Positions 18,362 through 27,313 of a stretch of 64,000 nt of DNA are shown here, in pieces. Position numbers and translations under genes: made by a program. This DNA comes from Mammaliicoccus sciuri (GTDB lineage Bacteria; Bacillota; Bacilli; Staphylococcales; Staphylococcaceae). Position 1 is the first letter of the stretch. Every line of letters starts with the position of its first letter. The DNA lies in NCBI RefSeq assembly GCF_025561425.1, contig NZ_CP094824.1, positions 2,108,001 through 2,172,000 of the forward strand, read 5' to 3'. The notes under the pieces were generated by a model that was not told the DNA's origin, did no database searches, and saw only the letters and a list, made by a program, of their open reading frames with translations.

Positions 18362-19716
18362 GCTTTTCCTCCTAATTCATAAATAGATTTCATCTTATAT
18401 CTCGCTATCTTGCCACTAGATGTATATTTCATCTGTTTAACTCGTATCATTCGAGATGGTATTTCATAACGACTTAACCCACACGCTAACAAATACGCTT
18501 TCATGCTTAAATATTGCAAATGATCTTTACCTTTATATAATAAAATTGCTATTTCTCCGAATTTATTATGTTGCCTACTTATAATAATTGCTTCATTAAC
18601 TATATCTAGATTTAATAATTTTTGCTCAATAATCTCTGGATATACGTTTTTACCGCCAATAATTAAACGGTCACTTTCTCGTCCATATAAGCGTAGTTCT
18701 TGGTCTGCAGAAATTGATGCCCAATCGCCTATTTTAATCCACTCATCACAGACTTCTCCATTTAAATAACCACTAAATGTCATGTCGCTTTTGACATATA
18801 ACCTGCCTATATTATTTTCATCTTTATCTTTAATTTGTACTTGAACAGATGGAAATAGTTTACCTACAGATTCTGAATCTGCTTGTCCATTAATATTGTA
18901 GCTAATAAAACTCGCTTCAGAGCTTCCGAAGAATTCAATTAAATCAATATCAGGATACTTATATTTAAATTTTTCAAATATTTGTGTAGATAATTTTGCA
19001 CCTGATGAATAAATACTCGAAACATTCATTAAATGAACGTTATGATTCAATAAACTATATAGCATTGTAGGCACAATAAACATCGTTTGATTTTCATTAA
19101 AAATATTGATTAATTTATCTAGAATTTGTGTATTAAATTTCTTTTGGCCAATAAATGTTCTACCTGTACATAACGCATATATCATAGCGTATAGTGTTAA
19201 TGAATGTGCGTGTGGTCCAGGTGCTATAATAATGTCTGTATGACCTTTGAGTAAGTCTTCATTATATTTAAATGATTGAACCCAAGATTGATGATTTCTC
19301 ATATACGCTTTAGGTATGCCTGTCGTCCCAGAAGTAAATCCAATATGTAAAATATCTTGAGGTATTGATGTATTAACTTCTATTTGTCGATATATAACCT
19401 TATTATTGTCATCTACTAATAATGGAATACGATATAACACTAATAATTCATACTTTTTCTCTTCAGATATATGAGGATCAAGGACACACGGTATAAGTTC
19501 ACACTTTAAAGCTGCAATATACCATTTTATAAACTGAATTGGATTTTTCATCGAAATACCAATCATGATATGTTTTGGATATTGTATTAACGTTGTGGCA
19601 ATTTTTTCAGATTCTATCAATAAATCGTTATAAGATATATGCATCTCATCAATATACATGGCAATTTTATCTTCTTTTGTATTTAATTGTTTATTTATGA
19701 GTTCCAGTACTTGCAT
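18343..19716 (-). CDS. vraA: Acyl-CoA synthetase / AMP-dependent ligase (VraA-like)
   Basis: A 457-residue member of the ANL family; VraA of S. aureus is about 458. It has the phosphate loop HIGFTSGTTGIPK, the motif FFGSSEAS, the hinge GRESDRLIIGGKNVYPEII and a C-terminal SSGKIARYKM with the catalytic Lys. The chosen ATG at 19716 has AGGTGG ten bases upstream; a frame 12 codons longer lacks one. It activates a fatty or carboxylic acid to acyl-AMP and then acyl-CoA. First gene of a four-gene overlapping operon (vraA-vraB-vraC-hotdog). Confidence 0.85.
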   Translation of the reverse strand: MQVLELINKQLNTKEDKIAMYIDEMHISYNDLLIESEKIATTLIQYPKHIMIGISMKNPIQFIKWYIAALKCELIPCVLDPHISEEKKYELLVLYRIPLLVDDNNKVIYRQIEVNTSIPQDILHIGFTSGTTGIPKAYMRNHQSWVQSFKYNEDLLKGHTDIIIAPGPHAHSLTLYAMIYALCTGRTFIGQKKFNTQILDKLINIFNENQTMFIVPTMLYSLLNHNVHLMNVSSIYSSGAKLSTQIFEKFKYKYPDIDLIEFFGSSEASFISYNINGQADSESVGKLFPSVQVQIKDKDENNIGRLYVKSDMTFSGYLNGEVCDEWIKIGDWASISADQELRLYGRESDRLIIGGKNVYPEIIEQKLLNLDIVNEAIIISRQHNKFGEIAILLYKGKDHLQYLSMKAYLLACGLSRYEIPSRMIRVKQMKYTSSGKIARYKMKSIYELGGKAWNQLL

Positions 19717-19790
19717 TAGAATACCACCTACTTTCATTGTTACCTTCATCATAACATTTAGTTAACAATTGAATAGGTAAAATTCTTCAT

Positions 19791-19828
19791 AAAAAAACAC
19801 CTTAATGTTAAATTTCAACATTAAGGCG
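19791..19828 (-). terminator. Terminator of tagA
   Basis: A 10-bp stem, CCTTAATGTT (19800-19809) with 19817-19826, followed in the leftward direction by seven Ts. It lies 30 bases after the tagA stop. Confidence 0.82.
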
Positions 19829-19857
19829 TTTCTAAATTATCTATTCTTCATATAATC

Positions 19858-20685
19858 CTATTTATTTTTTTTAGGTGTGCATGATTTTTGGAATTGAACT
19901 TCTTTTAAAAACAGCGGAATTTTAAGTGCTCTATTCACACGTTTCAAATCAGTTATAATTCTATATAACCACTCTAAATTAAGTTTAATAAACATTTTTG
20001 GTGCACGTTTAACATTTCCGCTTATGACATCAAATGAGCCACCTACACCCATCATTACTGTATGCTCAAAGTGATGACGGTTATAATAAATCCAATCTTC
20101 TTGTTTAGGAAAACCCATTGCCGCAAAAATAAAGTCTGGATTAAATTTTTTTATTTTCTTAGTTACTTTATAATCTAGTACATGTTTATAGCCATGTTTA
20201 TGATCAAACGTAATATTTGGATATTGTTCTTCTAAAATTTTACGAGTTGCTTTAACGCCTTCTTTAGAAGAGCCTAATAAGAATACTCTCTTGCTACTTG
20301 CGTTTGCAATATTCAACATTTCTTCCATTAACTCTATTCCCGGAACACGTTCTTTCAATGGCGTATTTAAATATTTAGCTGCTTTAACAATACCAATACC
20401 GTCTGGTACAATGTAATCTGCATGTTTAATACGTCGTTGATAGTGATTATTGCTATAAGCATAATGTGCAATTTCAGGATTAGCTGTTACAATAAATAAA
20501 TTGTCATTTGTTTCCTGATTTACAAAATACTTAATACGTTCTACCATTTCATTCGCCGTCAGGTTTGCAAATGGCAAACCTAGAACATTAACGGTTGGAG
20601 GCTTAATCACGTCATACGAATTCTCTCTATTTAATTCTATTTGTTCACTTATACTATTTAAATCTTTTTCTAGTACTTTTGCCAT
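19858..20685 (-). CDS. tagA: N-acetylglucosaminyldiphosphoundecaprenol N-acetylmannosaminyltransferase
   Basis: A 275-residue WecG/TagA/CpsF family protein. It has NLFIVTANPEIAHYA, the catalytic-region YIVPDGIGIVKAAK (with Asp), VPGIELMEEML, VFLLGSS, FPKQEDWI and MMGVGGSFDVISG, matching S. aureus TarA in order. The start ATG at 20685 has GAGGTG nine bases upstream; the GTG three codons earlier is less likely. It adds ManNAc to undecaprenyl-PP-GlcNAc, the first committed step of WTA synthesis, at the inner membrane face. It is separated from the main WTA genes by the vra operon and divergent from the LCP ligase gene. Confidence 0.95.
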   Translation of the reverse strand: MAKVLEKDLNSISEQIELNRENSYDVIKPPTVNVLGLPFANLTANEMVERIKYFVNQETNDNLFIVTANPEIAHYAYSNNHYQRRIKHADYIVPDGIGIVKAAKYLNTPLKERVPGIELMEEMLNIANASSKRVFLLGSSKEGVKATRKILEEQYPNITFDHKHGYKHVLDYKVTKKIKKFNPDFIFAAMGFPKQEDWIYYNRHHFEHTVMMGVGGSFDVISGNVKRAPKMFIKLNLEWLYRIITDLKRVNRALKIPLFLKEVQFQKSCTPKKNK

Positions 20686-20882
20686 TTGTATCACCTCTCA
20701 TTCTTCACTATAATTTACACCATTTCCATAAATTTTACAACAAATTTACATTCTATATTTGATAAGTAGTACACATAATTCATTTAAATTGTTGAATTTT
20801 ACTTGTATAATCATATATGATGTATAATATGCAAAAATAGATATTTCAAAACACAATACGAATAGAAGGGTAAATATATAAT

Positions 20883-22196
20883 ATGAAAAGATTCGCAAAA
20901 ATAGGTTTACTTTTGATGTCAATAGTACTCATGATTCTACCCGTAGTATTTGGACTCATGCTTTATCTTGAAACTAAAGGTGCGATAAATGATTCATTTC
21001 TTGATTCTAAAAAAAGCAAATCATCTTTAAGAGATAAGCCAGTAGATCCTAGTTTAGATCATGTGTCGGTATTATTTTTAGGTATAGATGATAGTACATC
21101 AAGACGTGAAGGTGGTCAAAAGGCTAGCCAATCTCGTACGGATGCTATGATTTATACAACATTTAATAGAGATAAAAAGCAAATACGTATGGTTAGTATC
21201 CCACGTGATACATTAAGTTATATACCAGCCGTAAAATATTATGATAAAATCACGCATGCTCATGCAATAGATGGTCCAGAAGGTTCAATGGAAAGTGTTG
21301 AAAGTACATTAAACGTTCCAGTAGATTACTATGCAAGAATTAATATGGAAGCTTTTGTTGAAGTTGTAGATGAGCTTGGTGGTATTGAGTTTGATGTACC
21401 ATTTGATTTAAACGAGCCAAACACAGAAGATAAAGGACGTATTAAAGTTAAAAAAGGTAAACGTATTTTATCTGGTGACGAAGCACTTGCAGTTGTTCGT
21501 TCAAGAAAACAAGATTCAGATTTAGAGCGTGGTAAACGTCAAATGGAAATGATTAAAGCCATTATCAAAAAAGCTCAAGAAACAAATTCTATTAATAAAT
21601 TAGATGACTTAGTTAAAATCGTTGGTAAAAATGCAAAACACAACTTCACATTTGAAGATATTCAAAACTTAGCAACGACTTATTCATCTAGTAAAGTGAA
21701 AATTAAAACAGAACAAATTAAAGGAACTGATGCTAATTTCAATGGTGTTTACTTCTTCAATCCTGACTTAGATAATTTATTAGAACTTTCTAATAAACTT
21801 AGAAAAGACTTAAACTTACCTAAGACTAAGAAAACAGAATTAATGAATTATCTTATGATTCAAGCATATGGTGATCTAACACCTTATATTGAAGTATCTA
21901 AGAAAAGTCTAAAGAGTGGAAGCACATCAGGTGACAATGATTCAGCTGAAACAGTCGAACCAGCTATAGACCCTGATACTGAAGAAACAACCGAGCAGCA
22001 GACTGAACAACCATCAGAGCAACCATCCGAACAGCCTGTACAACAGCCTGTAGAACAACCTGTACAACAAACACCTACAGAAGAAGTACCATCACAAGAA
22101 ACACCATCACAAGAAGTACCACAACAAGCAACACCAAATCAAAGTGGTCAAGCACCAGTTCTAAGCGCTCAACAACCTGGTCCAGAAGTTTACTAG
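20883..22196 (+). CDS. lcpA: LytR-CpsA-Psr (LCP) family glycopolymer-peptidoglycan ligase, LcpA-like
   Basis: A 437-residue protein with an N-terminal membrane helix (~6-27) and an extracellular LCP domain (~60-220): VLFLGIDDS, SQSRTDAMIYTTF, MVSIPRDTLSYIP, KITHAHAIDG, and SRKQDSDLERGKRQ with the Arg residues that hold the lipid pyrophosphate. The C-terminal ~100 residues are a Pro/Gln/Glu-rich tail with repeated EQP-x-QQP units. LCP enzymes attach WTA to peptidoglycan outside the membrane. The sequence closely recalls S. aureus LcpA, including SIPRDT-x-SYIP. It is followed 15 bases later by a DUF2538 gene, probably in one operon. Confidence 0.92.
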   Translation: MKRFAKIGLLLMSIVLMILPVVFGLMLYLETKGAINDSFLDSKKSKSSLRDKPVDPSLDHVSVLFLGIDDSTSRREGGQKASQSRTDAMIYTTFNRDKKQIRMVSIPRDTLSYIPAVKYYDKITHAHAIDGPEGSMESVESTLNVPVDYYARINMEAFVEVVDELGGIEFDVPFDLNEPNTEDKGRIKVKKGKRILSGDEALAVVRSRKQDSDLERGKRQMEMIKAIIKKAQETNSINKLDDLVKIVGKNAKHNFTFEDIQNLATTYSSSKVKIKTEQIKGTDANFNGVYFFNPDLDNLLELSNKLRKDLNLPKTKKTELMNYLMIQAYGDLTPYIEVSKKSLKSGSTSGDNDSAETVEPAIDPDTEETTEQQTEQPSEQPSEQPVQQPVEQPVQQTPTEEVPSQETPSQEVPQQATPNQSGQAPVLSAQQPGPEVY

Positions 22197-22211
22197 GAAA
22201 GGAGGCAAATT

Positions 22212-22694
22212 ATGATTCAACGTAAAATATATGAAAAATATGAACAAATCAATACAATGTTTGATGCACTTGAAAATCAAATCATTCATTCTGGAGATTT
22301 GTCTCACTTCAGACAGAATTTGTACTATGTTAATCAAGAACATCATGAGAATTACGAAGCGTTATTACTATACTATAAACAAGCAAACAACGATCCAATT
22401 GTAGATGGCGCTTGTTACATCATTGCCATCCCTGAAATCTTCAATGTTATCAATATCTTTGATAACCCCCTACCTTTTTCATGGGTATATACAGAAACAG
22501 GCTTAACAGAAGAAATGAAATCATTAAGCGTTCATTTGCAATATCTTGTAGCAGCAGCACTAGAAACAAGCCAAATTCAAATATTTACACCAAGTGGATA
22601 TACAATGGGTATGACAAATTGGAGTATTCACCAATTAAGATTATTCTGGCAATATACCGCAATCGTTAGAAGACAAGCAGTACAAACTATATAA
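22212..22694 (+). CDS. DUF2538 family protein
   Basis: A 160-residue soluble protein with no signal peptide, starting after a strong AAAGGAGG. It matches in size and position the small conserved protein that follows the LCP gene in staphylococci (DUF2538, as I recall). It is rich in aromatic residues, with a predicted helical start and the C-terminal WSIHQLRLFWQYTAIVRR. No catalytic motif is seen, and its function is unknown. Co-transcription with lcpA hints at a role tied to the wall or membrane. Confidence 0.75.
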   Translation: MIQRKIYEKYEQINTMFDALENQIIHSGDLSHFRQNLYYVNQEHHENYEALLLYYKQANNDPIVDGACYIIAIPEIFNVINIFDNPLPFSWVYTETGLTEEMKSLSVHLQYLVAAALETSQIQIFTPSGYTMGMTNWSIHQLRLFWQYTAIVRRQAVQTI

Positions 22695-22697
22695 ATT

Positions 22698-22733
22698 AAA
22701 AGCTGAGCCATATAAAGTGGTTCAGCTTTTTTG
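22698..22733 (+). terminator. Terminator of the lcpA operon
   Basis: AAAAGCTGAGCCA pairs with TGGTTCAGCTTTT around a 7-base loop, followed by a T-run. Confidence 0.82.
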
Positions 22734-22774
22734 TGTGGACAGAAATGAGATGGAACTTATTGTGAAAATATAGT

Positions 22775-22855
22775 GTGAATGTTGCTAGATTGGTGTGTCT
22801 TGCAATATTCAGTCCTCCTATGTTGCTAGTCAGCCTCGTCTTGCAATATTAGAGA
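22775..22855. repeat. Two TTGC-type intergenic hairpin units
   Basis: Two imperfect copies of a short hairpin (ATGTTGCTAG ... GTCTTGCAATATT, arms containing TTGC/GCAA) lie in tandem just left of the 41-bp array. Related units in the opposite sense occur at 31870-31941. Upstream lies GGACAGAAATGA and AAATATAGTG, also shared by the other locus. Confidence 0.7.
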
Positions 22856-22859
22856 TTCA

Positions 22860-23146
22860 TATTTATCTTGTTTGGTCAGTCTTGATAAATACAACGCCTC
22901 TATTTATCTTGTTTCGCCAGTCTTGATAAACACAACGGCTCTATTTATCTTGTTTAGTCAGTCTTGATAAATACAACGCTTCTATTTATCTTGTTTGGTC
23001 AGTCTTGATAAATACAACGCCTCTATTTATCTTGTTTAGTCAGTCTTGATAAATACAACGGCTCTATTTATCTTGTTTAGTCAGTCTTGATAAATACAAC
23101 GCCTCTATTTATCTTGTTTAGTCAATCTTGATATATACAAGTTCTT
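22860..23146. repeat. Seven tandem copies of a 41-bp hairpin repeat
   Basis: Units begin at 22860, 22901, 22942, 22983, 23024, 23065 and 23106, exactly 41 bases apart; the last is degenerate at its right end. Each reads TATTTATCTTGTTTGGTCAG and then TCTTGATAAATACAACGCCTC with a few changes, and each folds by itself (ATTTATC pairs with GATAAAT). Two further copies, reverse-complemented, lie at 31947-32019. There are no unique spacers, so this is not CRISPR. The 500-base gap between the DUF2538 and GNAT genes is otherwise empty. Confidence 0.95.
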
Positions 23147-23239
23147 TTTACCAAATATTTATTGAGTTTTTTATTTACTACATCAATTAGAATAATCATA
23201 ATGTATAATAAATTGAATCAAAACTATGGAGGTATCACA

Positions 23240-23662
23240 ATGATTAAAATAGCAGAAAGCCAAAAAGATATTCAAGATGGATTAAATATTAGAAAGACTG
23301 TCTTCGTTGAGCAACAAGGTGTTTCTATAGATGCAGAGATAGATGAATTTGAAAATGTTTCTAAGCATGTTGTTCTATATCACGATGATAAACCAGCTGC
23401 GGTAGGTCGTTTTAGAAATTATAAAGATGGATATGCGAAAGTAGAAAGAGTTGCTGTTTTAAAACCTTATAGAAAATTTGGTTATGGCAAAGATATAATG
23501 AATTTTATTAATCAAAAAGCTAGTGAAGATGGATATAAAGGCACTGTACTTAATGTACAATCTCACGCTAAAGGATTCTATGAAAAATTAGGCTATAAAA
23601 CTGAAGGTGAAGAATTCTTAGAAGAAAACATTCCTCACTATTTTATGAAATTAACTTTTTAA
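23240..23662 (+). CDS. GNAT family N-acetyltransferase
   Basis: A 140-residue protein from the ATG at 23240, which has GGAGG seven bases upstream; a 26-codon longer frame from a TTG lies partly in the repeat region and has no support. It shows the ElaA/YjcF-type start (KDIQDGLNIRKTVFVEQQGV), the acetyl-CoA loop RVAVLKPYRKFGYGKDIM and a C-terminal AKGFYEKLGYKTEGEEF. It should acetylate a small substrate, unknown. It sits directly before atl, a staphylococcal arrangement. Confidence 0.88.
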   Translation: MIKIAESQKDIQDGLNIRKTVFVEQQGVSIDAEIDEFENVSKHVVLYHDDKPAAVGRFRNYKDGYAKVERVAVLKPYRKFGYGKDIMNFINQKASEDGYKGTVLNVQSHAKGFYEKLGYKTEGEEFLEENIPHYFMKLTF

Positions 23663-23781
23663 TTAAATTATTACTATCTCAAATATTAAAGTTACATTAC
23701 ATTTCATAAAAAGTTCATCTTTTAATATTAAAAAGCCTTATACTGTGTATAAATAAATACCTATACAAAAGGAGATTGTTT

Positions 23782-26700
23782 ATGGATAAAAAATTCTATT
23801 ACAAAACCCCCGCACTTGTAGCAATGACTTTAGCAGGTACTACGCTCGTATCACATCAAGTTAATGCAGAAGAACAAACAACAAACAAAGAAAATAAAAA
23901 CATCATTGAACAACACGATAATGCTAGTCAAATTCAAGATGAACAAAAAGAATTAAAAAGCCAATCTTTAAACGTTTCAGGTACGAAAGAATATAAAGAT
24001 CCTTCTATAATTGATGAACCAAAACAAGAAGTGGAAAATACAGCTGATGAAACACCTCAAATTACTTCTAACGAAGAAGAACAAAACTCTGATGTAGCTA
24101 CTACTGAAGATAATTCTGAAGTTACAAACAACAAAGAAGTTTCGGATGACTCAGTTCAACCTACTTCTAACAATGAAGAACAAAACTATGAAGTAGCTTC
24201 TTCTGAAGATAACTCTGAAGTTACGAATAACGAAGAGGTTTCTGAAGATTCAACTCAACCTACTTCTTATGAAGAAGAACAAAATTCTGATGTAGCTTCT
24301 ATTGAAGATAATACTGAAGTTACGAACAACCAAGAAATTTCTGTAGACTCAGCTCAACCTACTTCTAACGAAGAAGAGCAAAATTCTGAAGTAGCATCTA
24401 CTGAAGATAATACTGAAGTTACGAATAACGAAGAGGTTTCTGACGACACTGCTCAACCTACTTCTACTAATGATGCTCAAAATACTGAAGCGGCTACTAG
24501 TACTCAAAACGACAAAGTTCAATTAGAAACTGCTAGTGTTCAACCACGAGTTAGCACTTTTGCATTTAGATCTGTAAGTAGTGCGCCTGTTGTTAAAAAA
24601 GCAGTAGCTACTACTAGTTCTTATAGTCCTACAGTAAGTTCATCAATAAATAGTCAAATTAGAAATAATAATTATACAGTGCCGACATATGTTGAAGATT
24701 TTTCAAGTCATATTCCTAAAATTCCATATCGTAATGGTGTTGGTAAACCTGAAGGAATTGTTGCACATGAAACTGCAAATCCTAATTCAACAATTCAAGG
24801 TGAAATTGCATATATGAAAAACAACTATGAAAGTGCTTTTGTACATGCCTTTGTAGATGATAATAATATTATCGAAGTTGCGCCAACTGATTACTTAGCT
24901 TGGGGTGCTGGTGGCGTCGCAAATGAACGATTTATACATGTTGAATTAGTTCGTGTTTATGGCGGAGATCGTTTCGCTCGCTCTATTAACAATTATGCAG
25001 ATTATATCGCAACTAACCTATCATATTATGGCTTACCATTTGATAGTGCTGAAAATGATGGTACTGGTACTTTATGGTCTCATGATGCCGTTTCAAGATA
25101 TTTAGGTGGCACAGATCATAGTGATCCATATGGTTGGTTTGCTGAAAATAATTATACTTTTAATGAGCTTGTAGATTTAGCGCGTGAAAAATATTTATAT
25201 AAAACAGGTAGCGCAACTCAACCTACTACACCTGTAACATCTAAACCTAAAACGACTACACCTGTAGTTTCTAAACCAAAGACAACTACACCTGTAACAT
25301 CTAAACCTAAAACGACTACGCCTGTAGTGTCTAAACCAAAGACAACTACACCTGTAACATCTAAACCTAAAACGACTACGCCTGTAGTGTCTAAACCAAA
25401 GACAACTACACCTGTAACATCTAAACCTAAAACAACTACTCCTGTAGTGTCTAAACCTAAAACGACTACGCCTGTAGTTTCTAAGCCTAAAATGACTACT
25501 CCTGTAGCGAGTCCTGCTAAAACAGTAGTTGTTAACTATAAAGGTAAAGTTAATACAAATGCATCAGGTGTCTATAGTTCAGTTTATGATACTAAAACTA
25601 AATCAGCTGCTAACAAAGTTGGTAAAACATTTAATATCGGTAAACAATCTAACTATAACAACCAAGTATATTATTTATTACAAGATAATAACGGTACACC
25701 TTTAGGTTGGGTGAAATCTAGTGACATTCAACTGCAAAATAATACTAAAGCAACTCCTAAACCTGTTGCTTCTAATACAGCGAAACCTAAAGCAACTTCT
25801 AAACCTGTTGCTTCTAACACTGTAAAACCTAAAGCAACTCCTAAACCTGTTACTTCTAATACAACAAAGGCAAACGCAGTTGCAAAAACGGTTCGTGTTA
25901 ACTATTTAGGTAAAGTTAATAAAAATATTTCAGGTGTATATACTTCTGTATATGATCAAAAAACTGTACCTGCAATCAACAAAGCAGGAAAAACATTCAA
26001 GATTGGTAAACAATCAACTTATAACAATCAAACATATTATCTACTTCAAGATAATAATGCTATTCCATTAGGATGGGTAAACGCTAAAGACGTTCAATTG
26101 CAAAAAGTAACAACACAACCAAAAGTTGTTAATAAACCAACTGTCGCTCAACCTAAAAAGACTAATGCTATAAAATCAAGTACTGTTAACAATCAACCTG
26201 TTGTCTTAAAAGAGAACTATCAAAATTACTTAATTTTTGATAACAGTGGATATTTCTATAGTGAACCTACAGTATCTAAAAAAACATTACTCGGTTCATT
26301 ACAAAACTACCAATATTCATACTTTAAAGTGATTTCTTCTCAAAAAGTTGGTAATGAATTATGGTATAAAGGTTTATTAAATGGTAAAACTGTATGGATT
26401 AATGCTAAGTATTTACAACTCGCTACAGAATCAACAAATATTTCAACTAGCCCATACACGTTAGATCAAGCTGTCGATATTCAAATGGCATTAAGAAATG
26501 GTTCTGAACCTAAAAAAGTATTAGCAAGTGGTATTAGAAATGCTACGAGAGCTGAAGTTAAAGATGCAATGGATACAAGTAAGTATGTAAACGATCCAGT
26601 TCAAAAATATCAATTTTTAGACTTAAACAAATCTCAAAATATTTCAGTAACTAAATTAAATAACTTGTTACGTGGAAAAGGGATTCTTGAAAATCAAGGT

Positions 26701-27165
26701 AGTGCCTTTAGCCAAGCTGCAAAAGCAGTAGGTATTAATGAAATTTATTTAATTTCACATGCATTATTAGAAACTGGTAACGGTACAAGTGATTTAGCTA
26801 ACGGTGGAGCAATTGACCAAAATGGTAATGTTGATTTAAATGCACAAACAAAATATTATAATATGTTTGGTGTTGGCGCTATTGACAAAAATGCATTATA
26901 CGGCGGTATTAAATATGCTCAACAAGCAGGATGGAACACACCTGAAAAAGCAATCCTAGGTGGTGCTCAATTTATAGCTAATAATTACATTAAATCAAGA
27001 CAAAACACACTTTATAAAATGAGGTTTAATCCACAAAATCCTGGGGTTCATCAATATGCAACAGGCATAGACTTCGCTAAGTCTAATGCAAAACGAATTA
27101 GCGACTTCTATCAACTGATTCAAATAGACGGTCAATATTACGATGTCGACCAATATAAAGCATAA
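23782..27165 (+). CDS. atl: Bifunctional autolysin: N-acetylmuramoyl-L-alanine amidase and endo-beta-N-acetylglucosaminidase
   Basis: A 1127-residue secreted precursor (S. aureus Atl is ~1256). The signal peptide ends near VNA (29). An acidic linker (~55-230) holds four imperfect copies of a Ser/Asn/Glu-rich ~34-residue unit. The amidase-2 domain (~310-470) has zinc-site residues EGIVAHETAN (His329), AFVHAFVDD and GTDHSDPYGWF. Then come about nine TTPV-x-SKPK units (~475-576), three SH3-like wall-binding repeats (~580-653, ~698-775, ~810-885), and the glucosaminidase domain (~895-1127) with IYLISHALLETGNGTSDLA. The start ATG at 23782 follows GGAG. Atl cleaves septal peptidoglycan for daughter-cell separation and is usually processed into two enzymes. 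It has three wall-binding repeats where S. aureus has more. Confidence 0.95.
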   Translation: MDKKFYYKTPALVAMTLAGTTLVSHQVNAEEQTTNKENKNIIEQHDNASQIQDEQKELKSQSLNVSGTKEYKDPSIIDEPKQEVENTADETPQITSNEEEQNSDVATTEDNSEVTNNKEVSDDSVQPTSNNEEQNYEVASSEDNSEVTNNEEVSEDSTQPTSYEEEQNSDVASIEDNTEVTNNQEISVDSAQPTSNEEEQNSEVASTEDNTEVTNNEEVSDDTAQPTSTNDAQNTEAATSTQNDKVQLETASVQPRVSTFAFRSVSSAPVVKKAVATTSSYSPTVSSSINSQIRNNNYTVPTYVEDFSSHIPKIPYRNGVGKPEGIVAHETANPNSTIQGEIAYMKNNYESAFVHAFVDDNNIIEVAPTDYLAWGAGGVANERFIHVELVRVYGGDRFARSINNYADYIATNLSYYGLPFDSAENDGTGTLWSHDAVSRYLGGTDHSDPYGWFAENNYTFNELVDLAREKYLYKTGSATQPTTPVTSKPKTTTPVVSKPKTTTPVTSKPKTTTPVVSKPKTTTPVTSKPKTTTPVVSKPKTTTPVTSKPKTTTPVVSKPKTTTPVVSKPKMTTPVASPAKTVVVNYKGKVNTNASGVYSSVYDTKTKSAANKVGKTFNIGKQSNYNNQVYYLLQDNNGTPLGWVKSSDIQLQNNTKATPKPVASNTAKPKATSKPVASNTVKPKATPKPVTSNTTKANAVAKTVRVNYLGKVNKNISGVYTSVYDQKTVPAINKAGKTFKIGKQSTYNNQTYYLLQDNNAIPLGWVNAKDVQLQKVTTQPKVVNKPTVAQPKKTNAIKSSTVNNQPVVLKENYQNYLIFDNSGYFYSEPTVSKKTLLGSLQNYQYSYFKVISSQKVGNELWYKGLLNGKTVWINAKYLQLATESTNISTSPYTLDQAVDIQMALRNGSEPKKVLASGIRNATRAEVKDAMDTSKYVNDPVQKYQFLDLNKSQNISVTKLNNLLRGKGILENQGSAFSQAAKAVGINEIYLISHALLETGNGTSDLANGGAIDQNGNVDLNAQTKYYNMFGVGAIDKNALYGGIKYAQQAGWNTPEKAILGGAQFIANNYIKSRQNTLYKMRFNPQNPGVHQYATGIDFAKSNAKRISDFYQLIQIDGQYYDVDQYKA

Positions 27166-27179
27166 TATTAAAGTAAAAG

Positions 27180-27212
27180 CCAATGCCTTTAATAAGGCAT
27201 TGGTTTGATTTT
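27180..27212 (+). terminator. Terminator of atl
   Basis: CCAATGCCTT (27180-27189) pairs with 27194-27203 around a TTAAT-type loop, followed by TTTGATTTT. Confidence 0.78.
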
Positions 27213-27313
27213 ATAGTGTTAACGAAATAAAATTATTTGTACTTTTGAAAAATTTAATTTATAATCTACATTTCAAGCAAATTGTAGATTATCGTTTTAG
27301 GGGAGCACTTTTC

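Noticed and set aside
22860-23146. CRISPR array
   Set aside because: The 41-bp units are directly tandem with no unique spacers, each folds on itself, and no cas genes are in the window.
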